In this document: positions 28,357 to 36,567 of the stretch, piece by piece | Numbering within the stretch: position 1 is the first letter of the stretch | How the letters are laid out: the number at the start of each line of letters is the position of its first letter | Virus record (IMG/VR): IMGVR_UViG_3300021180_000001 | Span: 1 to 54,031 of that record | DNA length: 54,031 nt | Direction: 5' to 3' (one strand) | DNA from: a virus | Made by a program: the position numbers and the translations under genes | The notes under the pieces: generated by a model | The model's database searches: none | Seen by the model: only the letters and a program-made list of their open reading frames with translations | Told to the model about the DNA's origin: nothing

Positions 28357-29643
28357 ATGACTACTTATACTAATATTTTTGGTGGAACAACTGTTCAAAC
28401 AGCCGATGTGAGCTATTTATCTATTGCTCTAAGTCAAAATACTACTTTGAGCTGGCCTACTCAATTTCAAGACACTAATCTAGTAGTTGCTCATATTTTA
28501 GATGTGGTTCCAACAGGAAATGGATTTAATTTAACATTACCAGACGCCACCCAAACTAGCGTGGGTCAAGATATATTAATTAATAATCCCTCTGCTTTTA
28601 CCTTTACTCTAAAAGCAAATGATGGAACTAATTTATTGTCTCCTGTTCCCGCTGGCTCTAGTAATTATTTTTATTTGATTGATAATACAACACAAGCAGG
28701 AACATGGAGAAATGTACCATTCGGGACAGGTGGGGCAGTTGTCACTTCTATAGCTGCTACTTCTGGTTCAACAGCTTTAACTATTACAGGCTCGCCTATA
28801 ACAAATGCTGGCACATTGGCATTTAATATTGTGGGTGATTTGGCTTCTATTAATGCGTTAGGAAGTACTGGATTGGGAGTAAGGACAGCCGCTCAAACAT
28901 GGGCTGTAAGAACTATTATAGGAAGTACAAATATAACTGTTAATAATGGAGATGGTGTTGCTGGAAACCCTCAAATTGTTTTAAACAATTCATTAACAAA
29001 TCTAACTCAAGTGACTATTGGAAATATTACTATTGGTTTTCCAAATGCTCAAACTATCACTACAACAGCAGGAAATCTTGAATTATTTGCATCAGGAACG
29101 AATCCTATACAATTATTATCATCTACCTGGATGGTAGGAGATGGTGTAAATGCGAGACCAATTTTATTTTTTAATGGTGCTAATACTTTTGCTACTGGAT
29201 TGATAGCAGGCGCTAATACTTCAACTGTTGTTTTTACATTACCTATTGCAGATGGAGTCGCTAATGCTTTAATGAAAACAGATGGCGGTCAAAATTTAGG
29301 GTTTACATCACAGTATACAACTAGTAAAGGCATATTGCAAAGTTTTATATCTTTTACTGGTATAGGTGCTGCAACTGTTGTTACTTCTTATAATGCTACT
29401 GTTGCAAGAGTTACTGGGGGAACCTATACTGTTACTTTTCCGGGAGGTATGTTTTCCAGTGGAACCAGTTATATATGGAATATTACGGCAGGACAAGGAG
29501 CTGCTGGCACAGGTGGTTTTATAGTTAATGCACCATCTACTGGAACTACTCCAACTTCTACAACTTTTACATTTACCGTAAATACGACTGCTGGAACTCC
29601 AACAGATGCTGAATTTGTTTCAGCCATGTTTATAGGAACATAA
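28357..29643 (+). CDS. Tail/head fibre protein
   Basis: The 428-residue protein has an N-terminal domain TNIFGGTTVQTADVSYLSIAL plus LPDATQTSVGQDILINN, a pattern I recognise from phage fibre N-termini that attach to the virion. Beta-rich repeats follow (TSIAATSGSTALTITGSP, NITVNNGDGVAGNPQI), the latter also used in the giant fibre at 14976. The C-terminal 110 residues form a Thr/Gly-rich beta domain. It closes the structural arm. Confidence 0.65.
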   Translation: MTTYTNIFGGTTVQTADVSYLSIALSQNTTLSWPTQFQDTNLVVAHILDVVPTGNGFNLTLPDATQTSVGQDILINNPSAFTFTLKANDGTNLLSPVPAGSSNYFYLIDNTTQAGTWRNVPFGTGGAVVTSIAATSGSTALTITGSPITNAGTLAFNIVGDLASINALGSTGLGVRTAAQTWAVRTIIGSTNITVNNGDGVAGNPQIVLNNSLTNLTQVTIGNITIGFPNAQTITTTAGNLELFASGTNPIQLLSSTWMVGDGVNARPILFFNGANTFATGLIAGANTSTVVFTLPIADGVANALMKTDGGQNLGFTSQYTTSKGILQSFISFTGIGAATVVTSYNATVARVTGGTYTVTFPGGMFSSGTSYIWNITAGQGAAGTGGFIVNAPSTGTTPTSTTFTFTVNTTAGTPTDAEFVSAMFIGT

Positions 29644-29647
29644 AATA

Positions 29648-30733
29648 TCAAAATAAATTTTTTATCTTCTCCTTATTTAAATCCAATGTCTTAGGGGAAG
29701 AATTATCCTGTGATAACTGTGGAGCAATTGTTCTAGAAAACATTAAAATTCTATTACTTTCTATTTTAGTAGAAAGCTCTTCATTGTTTTTTTCTGAAAG
29801 AGATAATTTTTGTTGTAAAAAATCAATATTTGAACATAATCTATTCATCTCATTCATTTGACTAGATATTTTATTGGAAAGATTTTTTACCATATCTTCT
29901 TTTTCTAAAATCGTATCTTTTAATAGATTGACTTGCAATTTTATTCTATTTTCTATCTCTATTCTTTCAGATTCAAAGGCATTTTTCATATTATTAATAG
30001 TATCTTGTAAATTTTTATTTTCATTTTGAATGTAAATGATTTTTCCAACTTCAATATCTAACTTACTTGCTAATAAATTGATAGCATTTTCTTTATCTTT
30101 GATTTGTGCTTTTAAATTTTCTACAATATTTATAAAATTATTTAAATCTCTTGTTTTATCTTTATTATCTTTTAAAAGCTCTTCCATCACAGAATTCATA
30201 GAGCCAACTTGCAAACGAGCAGAATTATCAGCATAAAGTAACTTTTCATTTAATTCCTTGTTGAAATTTATTAATTGTAGTATTTGAGTTTGAATTACCT
30301 TAAATTCATCAAAAAGTTGAGTATTAGCCAATAATTTTTCGCTCATTCTATTATTTAATAAATCCATTTCTCTTAATTTTGCTTCATTTTGTTGTAATTT
30401 TTCAAACCTAATAATATTTAATTCAATATCTTTTACTTTCAGTTTTTCTTCTAAATCAATAAGTGTTTGTTCTAAATCTAACACACGATTAGTACCTTCT
30501 AACAAAGAATCCTGAAGGATCTTTATTCTTTGCTGTTCTTCAGTATTCTTAATAATTAATTGTTCTTCTTCTGATGTCATTTTTTTATTTTTTTCATTAT
30601 CGACAATTTCATTTAAAATAAGCTCGAATTCTTGACTGCTCAAACTATCACTTTTTTCAGTCATTAGAGCATTATTATTTATATTGTTTAAACTACGATT
30701 GCTTTCTGCTCGCTTAATGATTCTATTAAACAT
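29648..30733 (-). CDS. Long coiled-coil protein
   Basis: The 361-residue protein is almost continuous heptad repeat from about residue 40 to 330, rich in Glu, Lys, Asn, Leu and Ile. An excellent AAGGAGG site precedes the ATG. It is transcribed against the structural genes, directly after a small membrane protein gene on the same strand. It has no enzymatic motif. It could tether a membrane complex or act as a cytoskeletal or host-takeover factor. Confidence 0.7.
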   Translation of the reverse strand: MFNRIIKRAESNRSLNNINNNALMTEKSDSLSSQEFELILNEIVDNEKNKKMTSEEEQLIIKNTEEQQRIKILQDSLLEGTNRVLDLEQTLIDLEEKLKVKDIELNIIRFEKLQQNEAKLREMDLLNNRMSEKLLANTQLFDEFKVIQTQILQLINFNKELNEKLLYADNSARLQVGSMNSVMEELLKDNKDKTRDLNNFINIVENLKAQIKDKENAINLLASKLDIEVGKIIYIQNENKNLQDTINNMKNAFESERIEIENRIKLQVNLLKDTILEKEDMVKNLSNKISSQMNEMNRLCSNIDFLQQKLSLSEKNNEELSTKIESNRILMFSRTIAPQLSQDNSSPKTLDLNKEKIKNLF

Positions 30734-30760
30734 AAATCCTCCTTAGGATATTATTCAACT

Positions 30761-30931
30761 TTATTCTTTCTTTATCTCTTCATCTGCTGTTTCATTTTCA
30801 TCAACATGTTGACTACTATCAGCCCTATTCTTCTGAGAAGAATTAATAGCGCTGGTAACTAACAAAGTAATACCACCAATAATAATAGCAAAATATATAA
30901 TTAAGTCTATAACCTTTATTCGCTTATTCAT
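30761..30931 (-). CDS. Small single-span membrane protein
   Basis: The 56-residue protein has a short basic start (MNKRIKVID), one hydrophobic segment (LIIYFAIIIGGITLLVTSAI) and an acidic tail. AAAGGA lies upstream of the ATG. It precedes the coiled-coil gene and may anchor it. A holin is a weaker alternative. Confidence 0.65.
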   Translation of the reverse strand: MNKRIKVIDLIIYFAIIIGGITLLVTSAINSSQKNRADSSQHVDENETADEEIKKE

Positions 30932-31035
30932 GATAAGTTCCTTTATCTTATTACTAATATATCCTAATATATATTACATTAATCCAATAGTCAAATATTT
31001 TTAAAAATTAGACCAACAATTAAATATATAGCTTA

Positions 31036-31329
31036 TTAAACATCACGTCCTCGATAAGTATTAAGGATATTTTTTGCTTCCATTTTCAACTTTCCAGGCG
31101 CTATCTTTTGATAGGCAAGTTCTTTTTTGTCCATCTGTTCAGATATTTCCTTAGTATCTCCTATTAATTCGATTTCAAATCCCATTTTCCCGACCCATGG
31201 TAATTCATGAGTTTCTAATCTTCCCCGTCTCAAAAGATAAAATAATGCCTCTGACTTAGGACATCCAGGGTAAATGTGAGATTCACCATAAATAAATCTG
31301 GTTTTAAATATCATCTTTTTATCTTCCAT
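31036..31329 (-). CDS. Hypothetical early protein
   Basis: The 97-residue protein starts at an ATG with GAGGAG six bases upstream; a second ATG five codons later is possible. It contains IYPGCPKSEALFYLLRRGRLE, and the rest is charged. It is divergent from the recombination operon. No family recognised. Confidence 0.6.
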   Translation of the reverse strand: MEDKKMIFKTRFIYGESHIYPGCPKSEALFYLLRRGRLETHELPWVGKMGFEIELIGDTKEISEQMDKKELAYQKIAPGKLKMEAKNILNTYRGRDV

Positions 31330-31456
31330 ATAAACTCCTCTCTATTATTTAATAGTATATCAAAATTTTATAAAAAACAATAGTATATTTTATTTTTTAT
31401 TATAATTCTTATAAATATACTGACAAATGCTTACAATTTTTATGTGTAATATATTA

Positions 31457-31484
31457 TTGCTGTAACATTTAGGAAATTTATAAT
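31457..31484 (+). promoter_or_regulatory. Promoter of the recombination operon
   Basis: TTGCTG at 31457-31462 and a perfect TATAAT at 31479-31484 are separated by 16 bases, in a very AT-rich divergent gap 38 bases before the exonuclease ATG. Confidence 0.6.
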
Positions 31485-31521
31485 AAATTTTTTAATATTC
31501 TGAATATATCAGGTAAATTAT

Positions 31522-32397
31522 ATGAAAGATGGTTTCTTAAAAGTTAGAAAAACAGGAATTGGCGGTAGCGATATCGGGGCAATCATGGGTGAAAATAAAA
31601 ATAAGAGCGCTTATGAAGTTTATTTAGATAAGACAGAGGAAGTAGAGATTCAATGTGAGGATAATGAGCCTATTGTGTGGGGAAATTTATTAGAAGATCC
31701 AATTTCCACACGATATGAACAATTGACTAATAAGGAACAAATTTTTGTAACTGATACTTTTAGGCATCCTAAATATCCATTTTTAATTGCTCACCCGGAT
31801 AGGATTATGCCTATAGAAAAAAAAGGATTAGAAATAAAAACTGCAGGATTTATGTCGAGGGACTTATGGGGAGAAAGTGGGTCTCAACAAATTCCAACTC
31901 ATTATTATCTCCAAATTGCTCATTATATGTTGGTTCTGGACTATGATTCTTGGGACATAGCTGTTTTGATAGGAGGACAAGAATTAAGGATTTATACCTT
32001 TGAAAGGCTTAAAGAAGCCGATGATATTATCTTAGAAAATGGTATAAACTTTTGGGAAAATCATGTTTTAAAGCGTAATCCTCCTACTTTGGAAAATATT
32101 AATTCAAAAACAGTTGAATTTCTTAAAAAAAGATATAAACTAGTTTCTCCTGAAATTGTTCCTTTTGGAGATAATCTTTTCCAATGGAGAGATATATGGC
32201 TAGAAGCCAAAGAACTTGTGAAACGATATCAAAATCAAGTTGATATTGCCCAGGCTCATTTGTTAGAAGCCATGAAGGAAGCTGGAAGAGGAAATTTTAG
32301 TGATGGGAGTTCTTTTGTTAGAAAATTGGTCAAGGCAAAAGAATATATGGTTAAAGAAAGAGAGTATGTACGTTTTGAATTTAGAAAAGGAGGCTGA
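31522..32397 (+). CDS. YqaJ-type viral recombinase (exonuclease)
   Basis: The 291-residue protein begins with the YqaJ signature [12 protein letters not shown] (12-23). It then shows a PD-(D/E)xK core with Asp93 (HPDRIMP) and Glu104-x-Lys106 (LEIKTAG), followed by [10 protein letters not shown]. Such enzymes resect double-strand ends 5' to 3' to leave tails for an annealing protein. A RecT-like gene follows 250 bases on, the usual partner. An AGGT site precedes the ATG. Confidence 0.85.
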   Translation: MKDGFLKVRKTGIGGSDIGAIMGENKNKSAYEVYLDKTEEVEIQCEDNEPIVWGNLLEDPISTRYEQLTNKEQIFVTDTFRHPKYPFLIAHPDRIMPIEKKGLEIKTAGFMSRDLWGESGSQQIPTHYYLQIAHYMLVLDYDSWDIAVLIGGQELRIYTFERLKEADDIILENGINFWENHVLKRNPPTLENINSKTVEFLKKRYKLVSPEIVPFGDNLFQWRDIWLEAKELVKRYQNQVDIAQAHLLEAMKEAGRGNFSDGSSFVRKLVKAKEYMVKEREYVRFEFRKGG

Positions 32398-32398
32398 A

Positions 32399-32644
32399 AT
32401 GTTAATTTTAACTAGGAATATAGGACAATCTATCAAAATTGGAGATGATATAACTGTAATGATTTTAGATGTCAGGGGAAAGCAAGTTCGAATAGGGGTA
32501 TCTGCTCCAGATCGGATAGAAGTTCATAGAGAAGAAATTTATAGGAGAATTCAAACGGATAAATTAAAGACGGCGGAAGATAAGGCTAAGGAATTAGCAG
32601 AGTTATATTTTCCGGTTCCAAATTCTAAACCATCTGATATTTAA
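32399..32644 (+). CDS. csrA: CsrA/RsmA-type RNA-binding regulator
   Basis: The 81-residue protein begins [17 protein letters not shown] and contains [10 protein letters not shown] and [11 protein letters not shown], the full CsrA pattern. The RNA-contact residues Leu4, Arg6 and Arg44 are kept. CsrA dimers bind GGA in message leaders and repress or stabilise host transcripts. It is preceded by a perfect AAGGAGG five bases from the ATG, overlapping the exonuclease's end. The C-terminal tail (residues 55-81) is longer than in E. coli CsrA. Confidence 0.92.
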   Translation: MLILTRNIGQSIKIGDDITVMILDVRGKQVRIGVSAPDRIEVHREEIYRRIQTDKLKTAEDKAKELAELYFPVPNSKPSDI

Positions 32645-32653
32645 GGAAAAATT

Positions 32654-33547
32654 ATGGATAGTAGCAACATTGTAGATCTAAGTATCCCACCTAAAAATCT
32701 TAATAAAGGTTTTATGGTAATAGATTCTTTAGATAAGGCAAAAGAAGTGGCAGTTTTAATGATTGAATCTGGCATAATTCCAGATTTCCATCTTAAAGCT
32801 AAAAATCCAGTGGCTTCAGTTATTATGTGTCTTCAAAAAGGATTAGAAGTAGGATTATCTCCTACTCAATCTGTTCAGGATATTGCTAATATTAATGGTA
32901 GGCCCGTTGTATGGGGAGATGCCGCTTTAGCTTTATGTAAAGCAGCGCCTGATTATGAATATTGTCATGAAACATATGAGGAAAAAACTGAAACAGCAAT
33001 TTGCGAAGTTAAAAGAAGAGGAGAAGAAAAAGTTGTTAGAATTTTCTCTATAGCAGATGCAAAAACTGCTGGGCTTATAGATAAAAATATTTGGAAACTT
33101 TATCGAAAAAGGATGTTGCAAATGAGAGCTCGAGGATTTGCTCTACGAGATTGTTTTCCTCATATTTTAAAAGGATTACATTTAGCTGAAGAATATGTAG
33201 GAGTCAAAGAAGTAGAGATTAATCCAATAGAGAAAACTATTGAAATCAACGAAGGTCTTGTAAGATTTGAAAGCATTTCAAAAAATCCTCTAGAATCTAT
33301 TAAAGAAAGATTAGAAAGAAGAAAAGAGAGAGAGATGAATTCAACATTATTTACAGACCAGATTATTACTACAGAAACTCACGCAGAACTTATGAAATGG
33401 ATAGGTTATAAGAAGGTTCCATCTTCTGTAATTAATAAATGGTTGACTAAAGCGAATGTCGTTAATTTGAGTGATTTGACAGACATTCAAGCTCAAGCTA
33501 TTATAGAAATGCTAATTTCAAAGGAGGAAAATTATGAGCAAGACTAA
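32654..33547 (+). CDS. RecT-family single-strand annealing protein
   Basis: The 297-residue protein has RecT features: NPVASVIMCLQKGLEVGLSP, VQDIANINGRPVVWGDAALA, WKLYRKRMLQMRARGFALRD and HLAEEYVG. RecT proteins coat single strands and anneal homologous DNA. Paired with the YqaJ exonuclease they form a recombination module that can also drive phage mosaicism. AAGGAA precedes the ATG. Residues beyond 230 are an added C-terminal helical domain. Confidence 0.85.
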   Translation: MDSSNIVDLSIPPKNLNKGFMVIDSLDKAKEVAVLMIESGIIPDFHLKAKNPVASVIMCLQKGLEVGLSPTQSVQDIANINGRPVVWGDAALALCKAAPDYEYCHETYEEKTETAICEVKRRGEEKVVRIFSIADAKTAGLIDKNIWKLYRKRMLQMRARGFALRDCFPHILKGLHLAEEYVGVKEVEINPIEKTIEINEGLVRFESISKNPLESIKERLERRKEREMNSTLFTDQIITTETHAELMKWIGYKKVPSSVINKWLTKANVVNLSDLTDIQAQAIIEMLISKEENYEQD

Positions 33548-33743
33548 AACTTATATTAAGATTGCATTGGATAAATCTGCTCCTATTATTTCCTGTATAG
33601 AGCTTATGGAGAGCATCAAGAAAAATAATATTGTTGAGAAAGTGCAAATATTTTCAGAAACAAAAAAAGATAGGTCATTAACTTATTTACCTTTCAGGTT
33701 GGATATTGATGCAATTTATGGCAATAAAGAATTTCCTATGTAA
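33534..33743 (+). CDS. Small protein of the recombination operon
   Basis: The 69-residue protein overlaps the RecT end by 14 bases, with AAGGAGG just upstream of its ATG. It has a mixed alpha/beta pattern with no recognised motif. Confidence 0.6.
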   Translation: MSKTKTYIKIALDKSAPIISCIELMESIKKNNIVEKVQIFSETKKDRSLTYLPFRLDIDAIYGNKEFPM

Positions 33744-33758
33744 TTACTGGAGGATAAA

Positions 33759-33995
33759 ATGGATATTGAAATTTTAGAACGAAAGGCAGCAGCAATTTCG
33801 GAAGCATTGGTTGATGTTAATCTCACATTATCTTGTTTAAATGACCTGCTATATGAATATAATAAACTTTTGGTAGAGCATCAATCTTTAAAAGATAAAA
33901 TAAAAGAGATTGTTTATGACATGCAGAGTGAAAATAGAGATTTATTACTTCATTCAGAAGAAATAGAAGAGATTTTAAATGGAATTGATATTTGA
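33759..33995 (+). CDS. Small coiled-coil protein
   Basis: The 78-residue helical protein (EILERKAAAISEALVDVN, then acidic heptads) starts after a GGAGG site. It is the last gene before the non-coding origin region, and a terminator follows at 34104. Confidence 0.6.
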   Translation: MDIEILERKAAAISEALVDVNLTLSCLNDLLYEYNKLLVEHQSLKDKIKEIVYDMQSENRDLLLHSEEIEEILNGIDI

Positions 33996-34103
33996 AGTTT
34001 TGTGAAAGTGCCTATCTTTAAGATCAATACTCTTGAACAAAAATATCCGATCAGATATAATTTATTCAATCTGTATTGCTCTTAAACACGGTTACAGATT
34101 ACG

Positions 34104-34133
34104 AAAAGGCTAGGAGTGTCACCCTGGCCTTTT
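34104..34133 (+). terminator. Terminator of the recombination operon
   Basis: AAAAGGCTAGG pairs with CCTGGCCTTTT (11 pairs, one G-T wobble) around an eight-base loop. The T-run is short and lies within the stem. Confidence 0.65.
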
Positions 34134-34460
34134 CACTTTAATAAGCTCAGAACTATGTCTTGTTTACTTCAATTCCGCTTGAAACTATTGATCAGATCGA
34201 CTTTTAGTTTTTTCATGCACTTTTGTCAAAAAATTTATCAATATGCAAGCATATTCGTAGCAGATCGACATGAAAGATTTATCTAAAGTGCCTTTTCTTT
34301 AGAAACCACTGTATAATATTTTGTTTGTTTTTCTAATAACTAACTAATTCGGTTTAGCATTTGTTTTCCTAATTTTTACAGTCTGGGAATTATTACCTGG
34401 GTATTAGCCAAATAAACATTCGAGAATGCCCCAAATCTTTCCATACAGGCGTTTTTAATG

Positions 34461-34527
34461 AAAGGTGCACCTTTGTATACCCAATCCATAAAAACTCTCA
34501 AATATCGAAATATTTAAGGTTTTTATG
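34461..34527. repeat. Palindrome and cruciform in the origin region
   Basis: A perfect 14-base palindrome AAAGGTGCACCTTT occupies 34461-34474. At 34487-34527, CATAAAAAC pairs with GTTTTTATG, enclosing AAATAT/ATATTT around a CGAA loop. These may be protein-binding or extrusion sites linked to replication. Confidence 0.55.
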
Positions 34528-34639
34528 CTTATCTGTGTTTTTGTATAGATATATTTTTTTCTTGTCTAAGGAGCGCGCATAGGCGCGTGCACACGCTCAC
34601 GCACACACGCTCGCACTCGCGGAGTTATGTCTATGGCCT

Positions 34640-34960
34640 AAACATTGCGATGTAGCCTAAATATCTAAAATTATTTTATATTTATTATTATTATTAAACT
34701 AATATAAGGTGTAGGTATACAGTTTGATCATAGGTCTGTGGATAAGTCCGTTGTAGGTCTGTGGATAACCCTGTGGACAAGTCATGTATAACTTTTTTTT
34801 TAAATTCTCAAAAAATTGAAATTTAGAGTGTCTGTGGATAAGTATATTTTATCATTCTTAACTAAATAATAGGTATTTATATAACTTTAATTAATATTGT
34901 TTGTGGTTTGACTAAATTAATATTCTGATGTAATATGTTATACAGTGTTTTTTTAAACTA
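34640..34960. other. Probable origin of replication with DnaA boxes
   Basis: Three perfect DnaA boxes read TGTGGATAA (34737-34745, 34760-34768, 34833-34841), with a one-mismatch copy TGTGGACAA at 34772-34780. They lie in an AT-rich stretch, between the recombination operon and the first accessory gene, in a gene-free interval of almost 1 kb. No replicase gene was seen, so recruitment of host DnaA is a reasonable reading. Confidence 0.7.
34908..34936 (+). promoter_or_regulatory. Promoter of the accessory arm
   Basis: TTGACT (34908-34913), a 17-base spacer and TAATAT (34931-34936) lie 36 bases before the ATG at 34973. Confidence 0.6.
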
Positions 34961-34972
34961 AGGAGAGTATAA

Positions 34973-35434
34973 ATGATATTTACTAGTAATTATGCAAGAT
35001 TAAGTTTTTCTAAATTTACTAAGAAGGGTAATAAATTTAGAAATATCCCAAAAGGAGATCAAAATGCTATTGTTTTATATTTGATTATAGAAATGAAAAG
35101 TATTTTGGGAATAAATGAAGATAAAATTTACAATTGGATGAATTCCTTATTAGATTCAAATTTATCCGTTAAATCTATATTTTTAGGGCTAAAAAAGGTA
35201 ATGGAAAACAAAGATTTTTATATGGAGCGTATCCATAATACGGCACGTATCCCTATAAATCCTATGTATTTTATTGCTATTTGTAAAAGAGAGTTTGATA
35301 ACACATTTTTTACAATAAATAATAATCCTCAAGTAAAAGAAATTGCTGAAAAATGTTTATTGCAACTCAGAAAAGAATTCTTAAGAATACCTAAGTCTGC
35401 TCCGTCTCTATTTGTTGGAGAAGTCTCATTATGA
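34973..35434 (+). CDS. Origin-adjacent protein of unknown function
   Basis: The 153-residue basic helical protein has AAGGAG before its ATG and its own promoter. It is the first gene after the DnaA-box cluster, so a replication role such as loader or initiator accessory is possible. I recognise no initiator fold. Its stop overlaps the next start (ATGA). Confidence 0.6.
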   Translation: MIFTSNYARLSFSKFTKKGNKFRNIPKGDQNAIVLYLIIEMKSILGINEDKIYNWMNSLLDSNLSVKSIFLGLKKVMENKDFYMERIHNTARIPINPMYFIAICKREFDNTFFTINNNPQVKEIAEKCLLQLRKEFLRIPKSAPSLFVGEVSL

Positions 35435-35739
35435 ATTATCGATATAGGTTAGTTGAAGTAATTCCCAATGTTTATTGCTTAAGGTATGAAGCATCTGGAT
35501 TACAAAAAGGATTGGTCATAAGGAAAGAGTTAGGTAAATATCACTCTTTAGTTGGCTCTAAACAAGATAATATGATAGATAAGATAAATTTTTTTTCAGT
35601 TAGGACTTGTATTACTAAAATAAGAATGTTAGATTTGAACAATATGATATATACTAGTGGTATAGAAATATTTAGAAATGGACCTAATAAGATTTCTGAA
35701 AATGTAAATTGGAAATCTATTTGGACTGTAGAGGAATAG
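35431..35739 (+). CDS. Hypothetical protein
   Basis: The 102-residue protein is coupled to its neighbour by ATGA. It has a beta-rich pattern (YRYRLVEVIPNVYCLRYEA, KGLVIRKELGKYHSLVG). No family recognised. Confidence 0.6.
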   Translation: MNYRYRLVEVIPNVYCLRYEASGLQKGLVIRKELGKYHSLVGSKQDNMIDKINFFSVRTCITKIRMLDLNNMIYTSGIEIFRNGPNKISENVNWKSIWTVEE

Positions 35740-35744
35740 ATAGA

Positions 35745-36011
35745 ATGAAAAAAATATTTAAAGTTACCGAAAAGATACTTGATGTAAAGATACCTATATT
35801 TAATACTATATTAGAATATATTAAAAATAAGGGATTTACTCAAACGAAAGCAGGTAATGAATTAGAAGTCGCTCAATGTGAAATATCAAAATTTAAGAAT
35901 AGAAAATATGAACATTTTTCTTTAGAAAGATTATTTAGATTTTTAAAGAGAATCGGGTATAATGTGGAGATTCATTTGAAGGGTAAGGAAGAAAAAAATG
36001 AGAGAGATTAA
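35745..36011 (+). CDS. XRE-family HTH protein (HigA-antitoxin-like)
   Basis: The 88-residue protein has GFTQTKAGNELEVAQCEISK, an XRE helix-turn-helix, at about residues 30-50, then LFRFLKRIGYNVEIHLKG, the dimer tail typical of HigA-like antitoxins. I chose the ATG at 35745, with GAGG ten bases upstream, rather than an earlier one inside the previous gene. No toxin gene lies beside it, so it is more likely a phage regulator. A shortened paralogue follows. Confidence 0.7.
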   Translation: MKKIFKVTEKILDVKIPIFNTILEYIKNKGFTQTKAGNELEVAQCEISKFKNRKYEHFSLERLFRFLKRIGYNVEIHLKGKEEKNERD

Positions 36012-36177
36012 GTTTCAAATAGTAGATAAATATGAAGTAGAAGTTCCATTCCTAGAGAAAAAAGTGGAAAAATATAGATTATTTAGTTTTTTAAAAAGAA
36101 TGGGATATAATGTAAAAGTTCATTTAAAACAGATTAAGTTTAAAATACTAGGTAAAAATAAAATAGAGGAAAAATAG
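35998..36177 (+). CDS. HTH-less paralogue of the preceding regulator
   Basis: The 59-residue protein overlaps the previous gene by 14 bases. Its start (FQIVDKYEVEVPFLEKKVEKY) and end (YRLFSFLKRMGYNVKVHLK) match both ends of the XRE-like protein (FKVTEKILDVKIPIFNTILEY and LFRFLKRIGYNVEIHLK). The DNA-binding core between them is missing. It could form mixed dimers and block the regulator. This is inference. Confidence 0.6.
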   Translation: MREIKFQIVDKYEVEVPFLEKKVEKYRLFSFLKRMGYNVKVHLKQIKFKILGKNKIEEK

Positions 36178-36187
36178 GAATTATTTT

Positions 36188-36367
36188 ATGAAAAAAGTAA
36201 ATATAGATTTTATGGAAATGGAAAGAAGAATGCTTTATTCAAGAAGAACAACTAAAAAAAATAGAGAAAAGAAAATAAGCTTGAAAAATGAGGAAAATAA
36301 TGATGTGTTTATTTCAATGCAGAAACATGGAAAATGGGTAAATCCTAATTTTATTAAGAATGCTTAA
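36188..36367 (+). CDS. Small basic protein
   Basis: The 59-residue protein is Lys/Arg-rich in the middle (ERRMLYSRRTTKKNREKK). Its TAA shares a base with the next ATG (TAATG), indicating coupling. No family recognised. Confidence 0.55.
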   Translation: MKKVNIDFMEMERRMLYSRRTTKKNREKKISLKNEENNDVFISMQKHGKWVNPNFIKNA

Positions 36368-36567
36368 TGAAGATAGTATGTCAAAATTGTCATTCATCAG
36401 ATTTTATAGAAGTATCTAGCACAATGAAATTGGAAGATTTTGTAAATGATTTCGAACATAAGTATTATACCTTAATCTGTAATAAATGTAAGATATATAC
36501 AGAGTTAGATGGTAAGGATAGAATTGAACAGCAAAAGGTAATAGGAGAGAAAAATGGTTCACTTTGA
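36367..36567 (+). CDS. Zinc-ribbon protein
   Basis: The 66-residue protein has CQNC near residue 5 and CNKC near residue 38, the spacing of a small zinc ribbon. The strands between them fit. It overlaps the AAA+ gene that follows by 14 bases. Confidence 0.6.
   Translation: MKIVCQNCHSSDFIEVSSTMKLEDFVNDFEHKYYTLICNKCKIYTELDGKDRIEQQKVIGEKNGSL

Larger units (their letters stand above)
33996..34972. other. Gene-free interval of 977 bases
   Basis: No ORF with a ribosome-binding site was found. The interval holds the operon terminator, several GATCAGAT/CAGATCGAC repeats (near 34050-34250), a palindrome and cruciform, a GC-rich alternating tract (34571-34621), DnaA boxes and the promoter of the next gene. 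Confidence 0.8.

Noticed and set aside
30036-30236. Plus-strand ORF inside the coiled-coil gene
   Set aside because: It is antisense to a well-supported gene with a strong ribosome-binding site.
35745-36011. HigBA toxin-antitoxin pair
   Set aside because: The antitoxin-like protein has no HigB-type toxin beside it.
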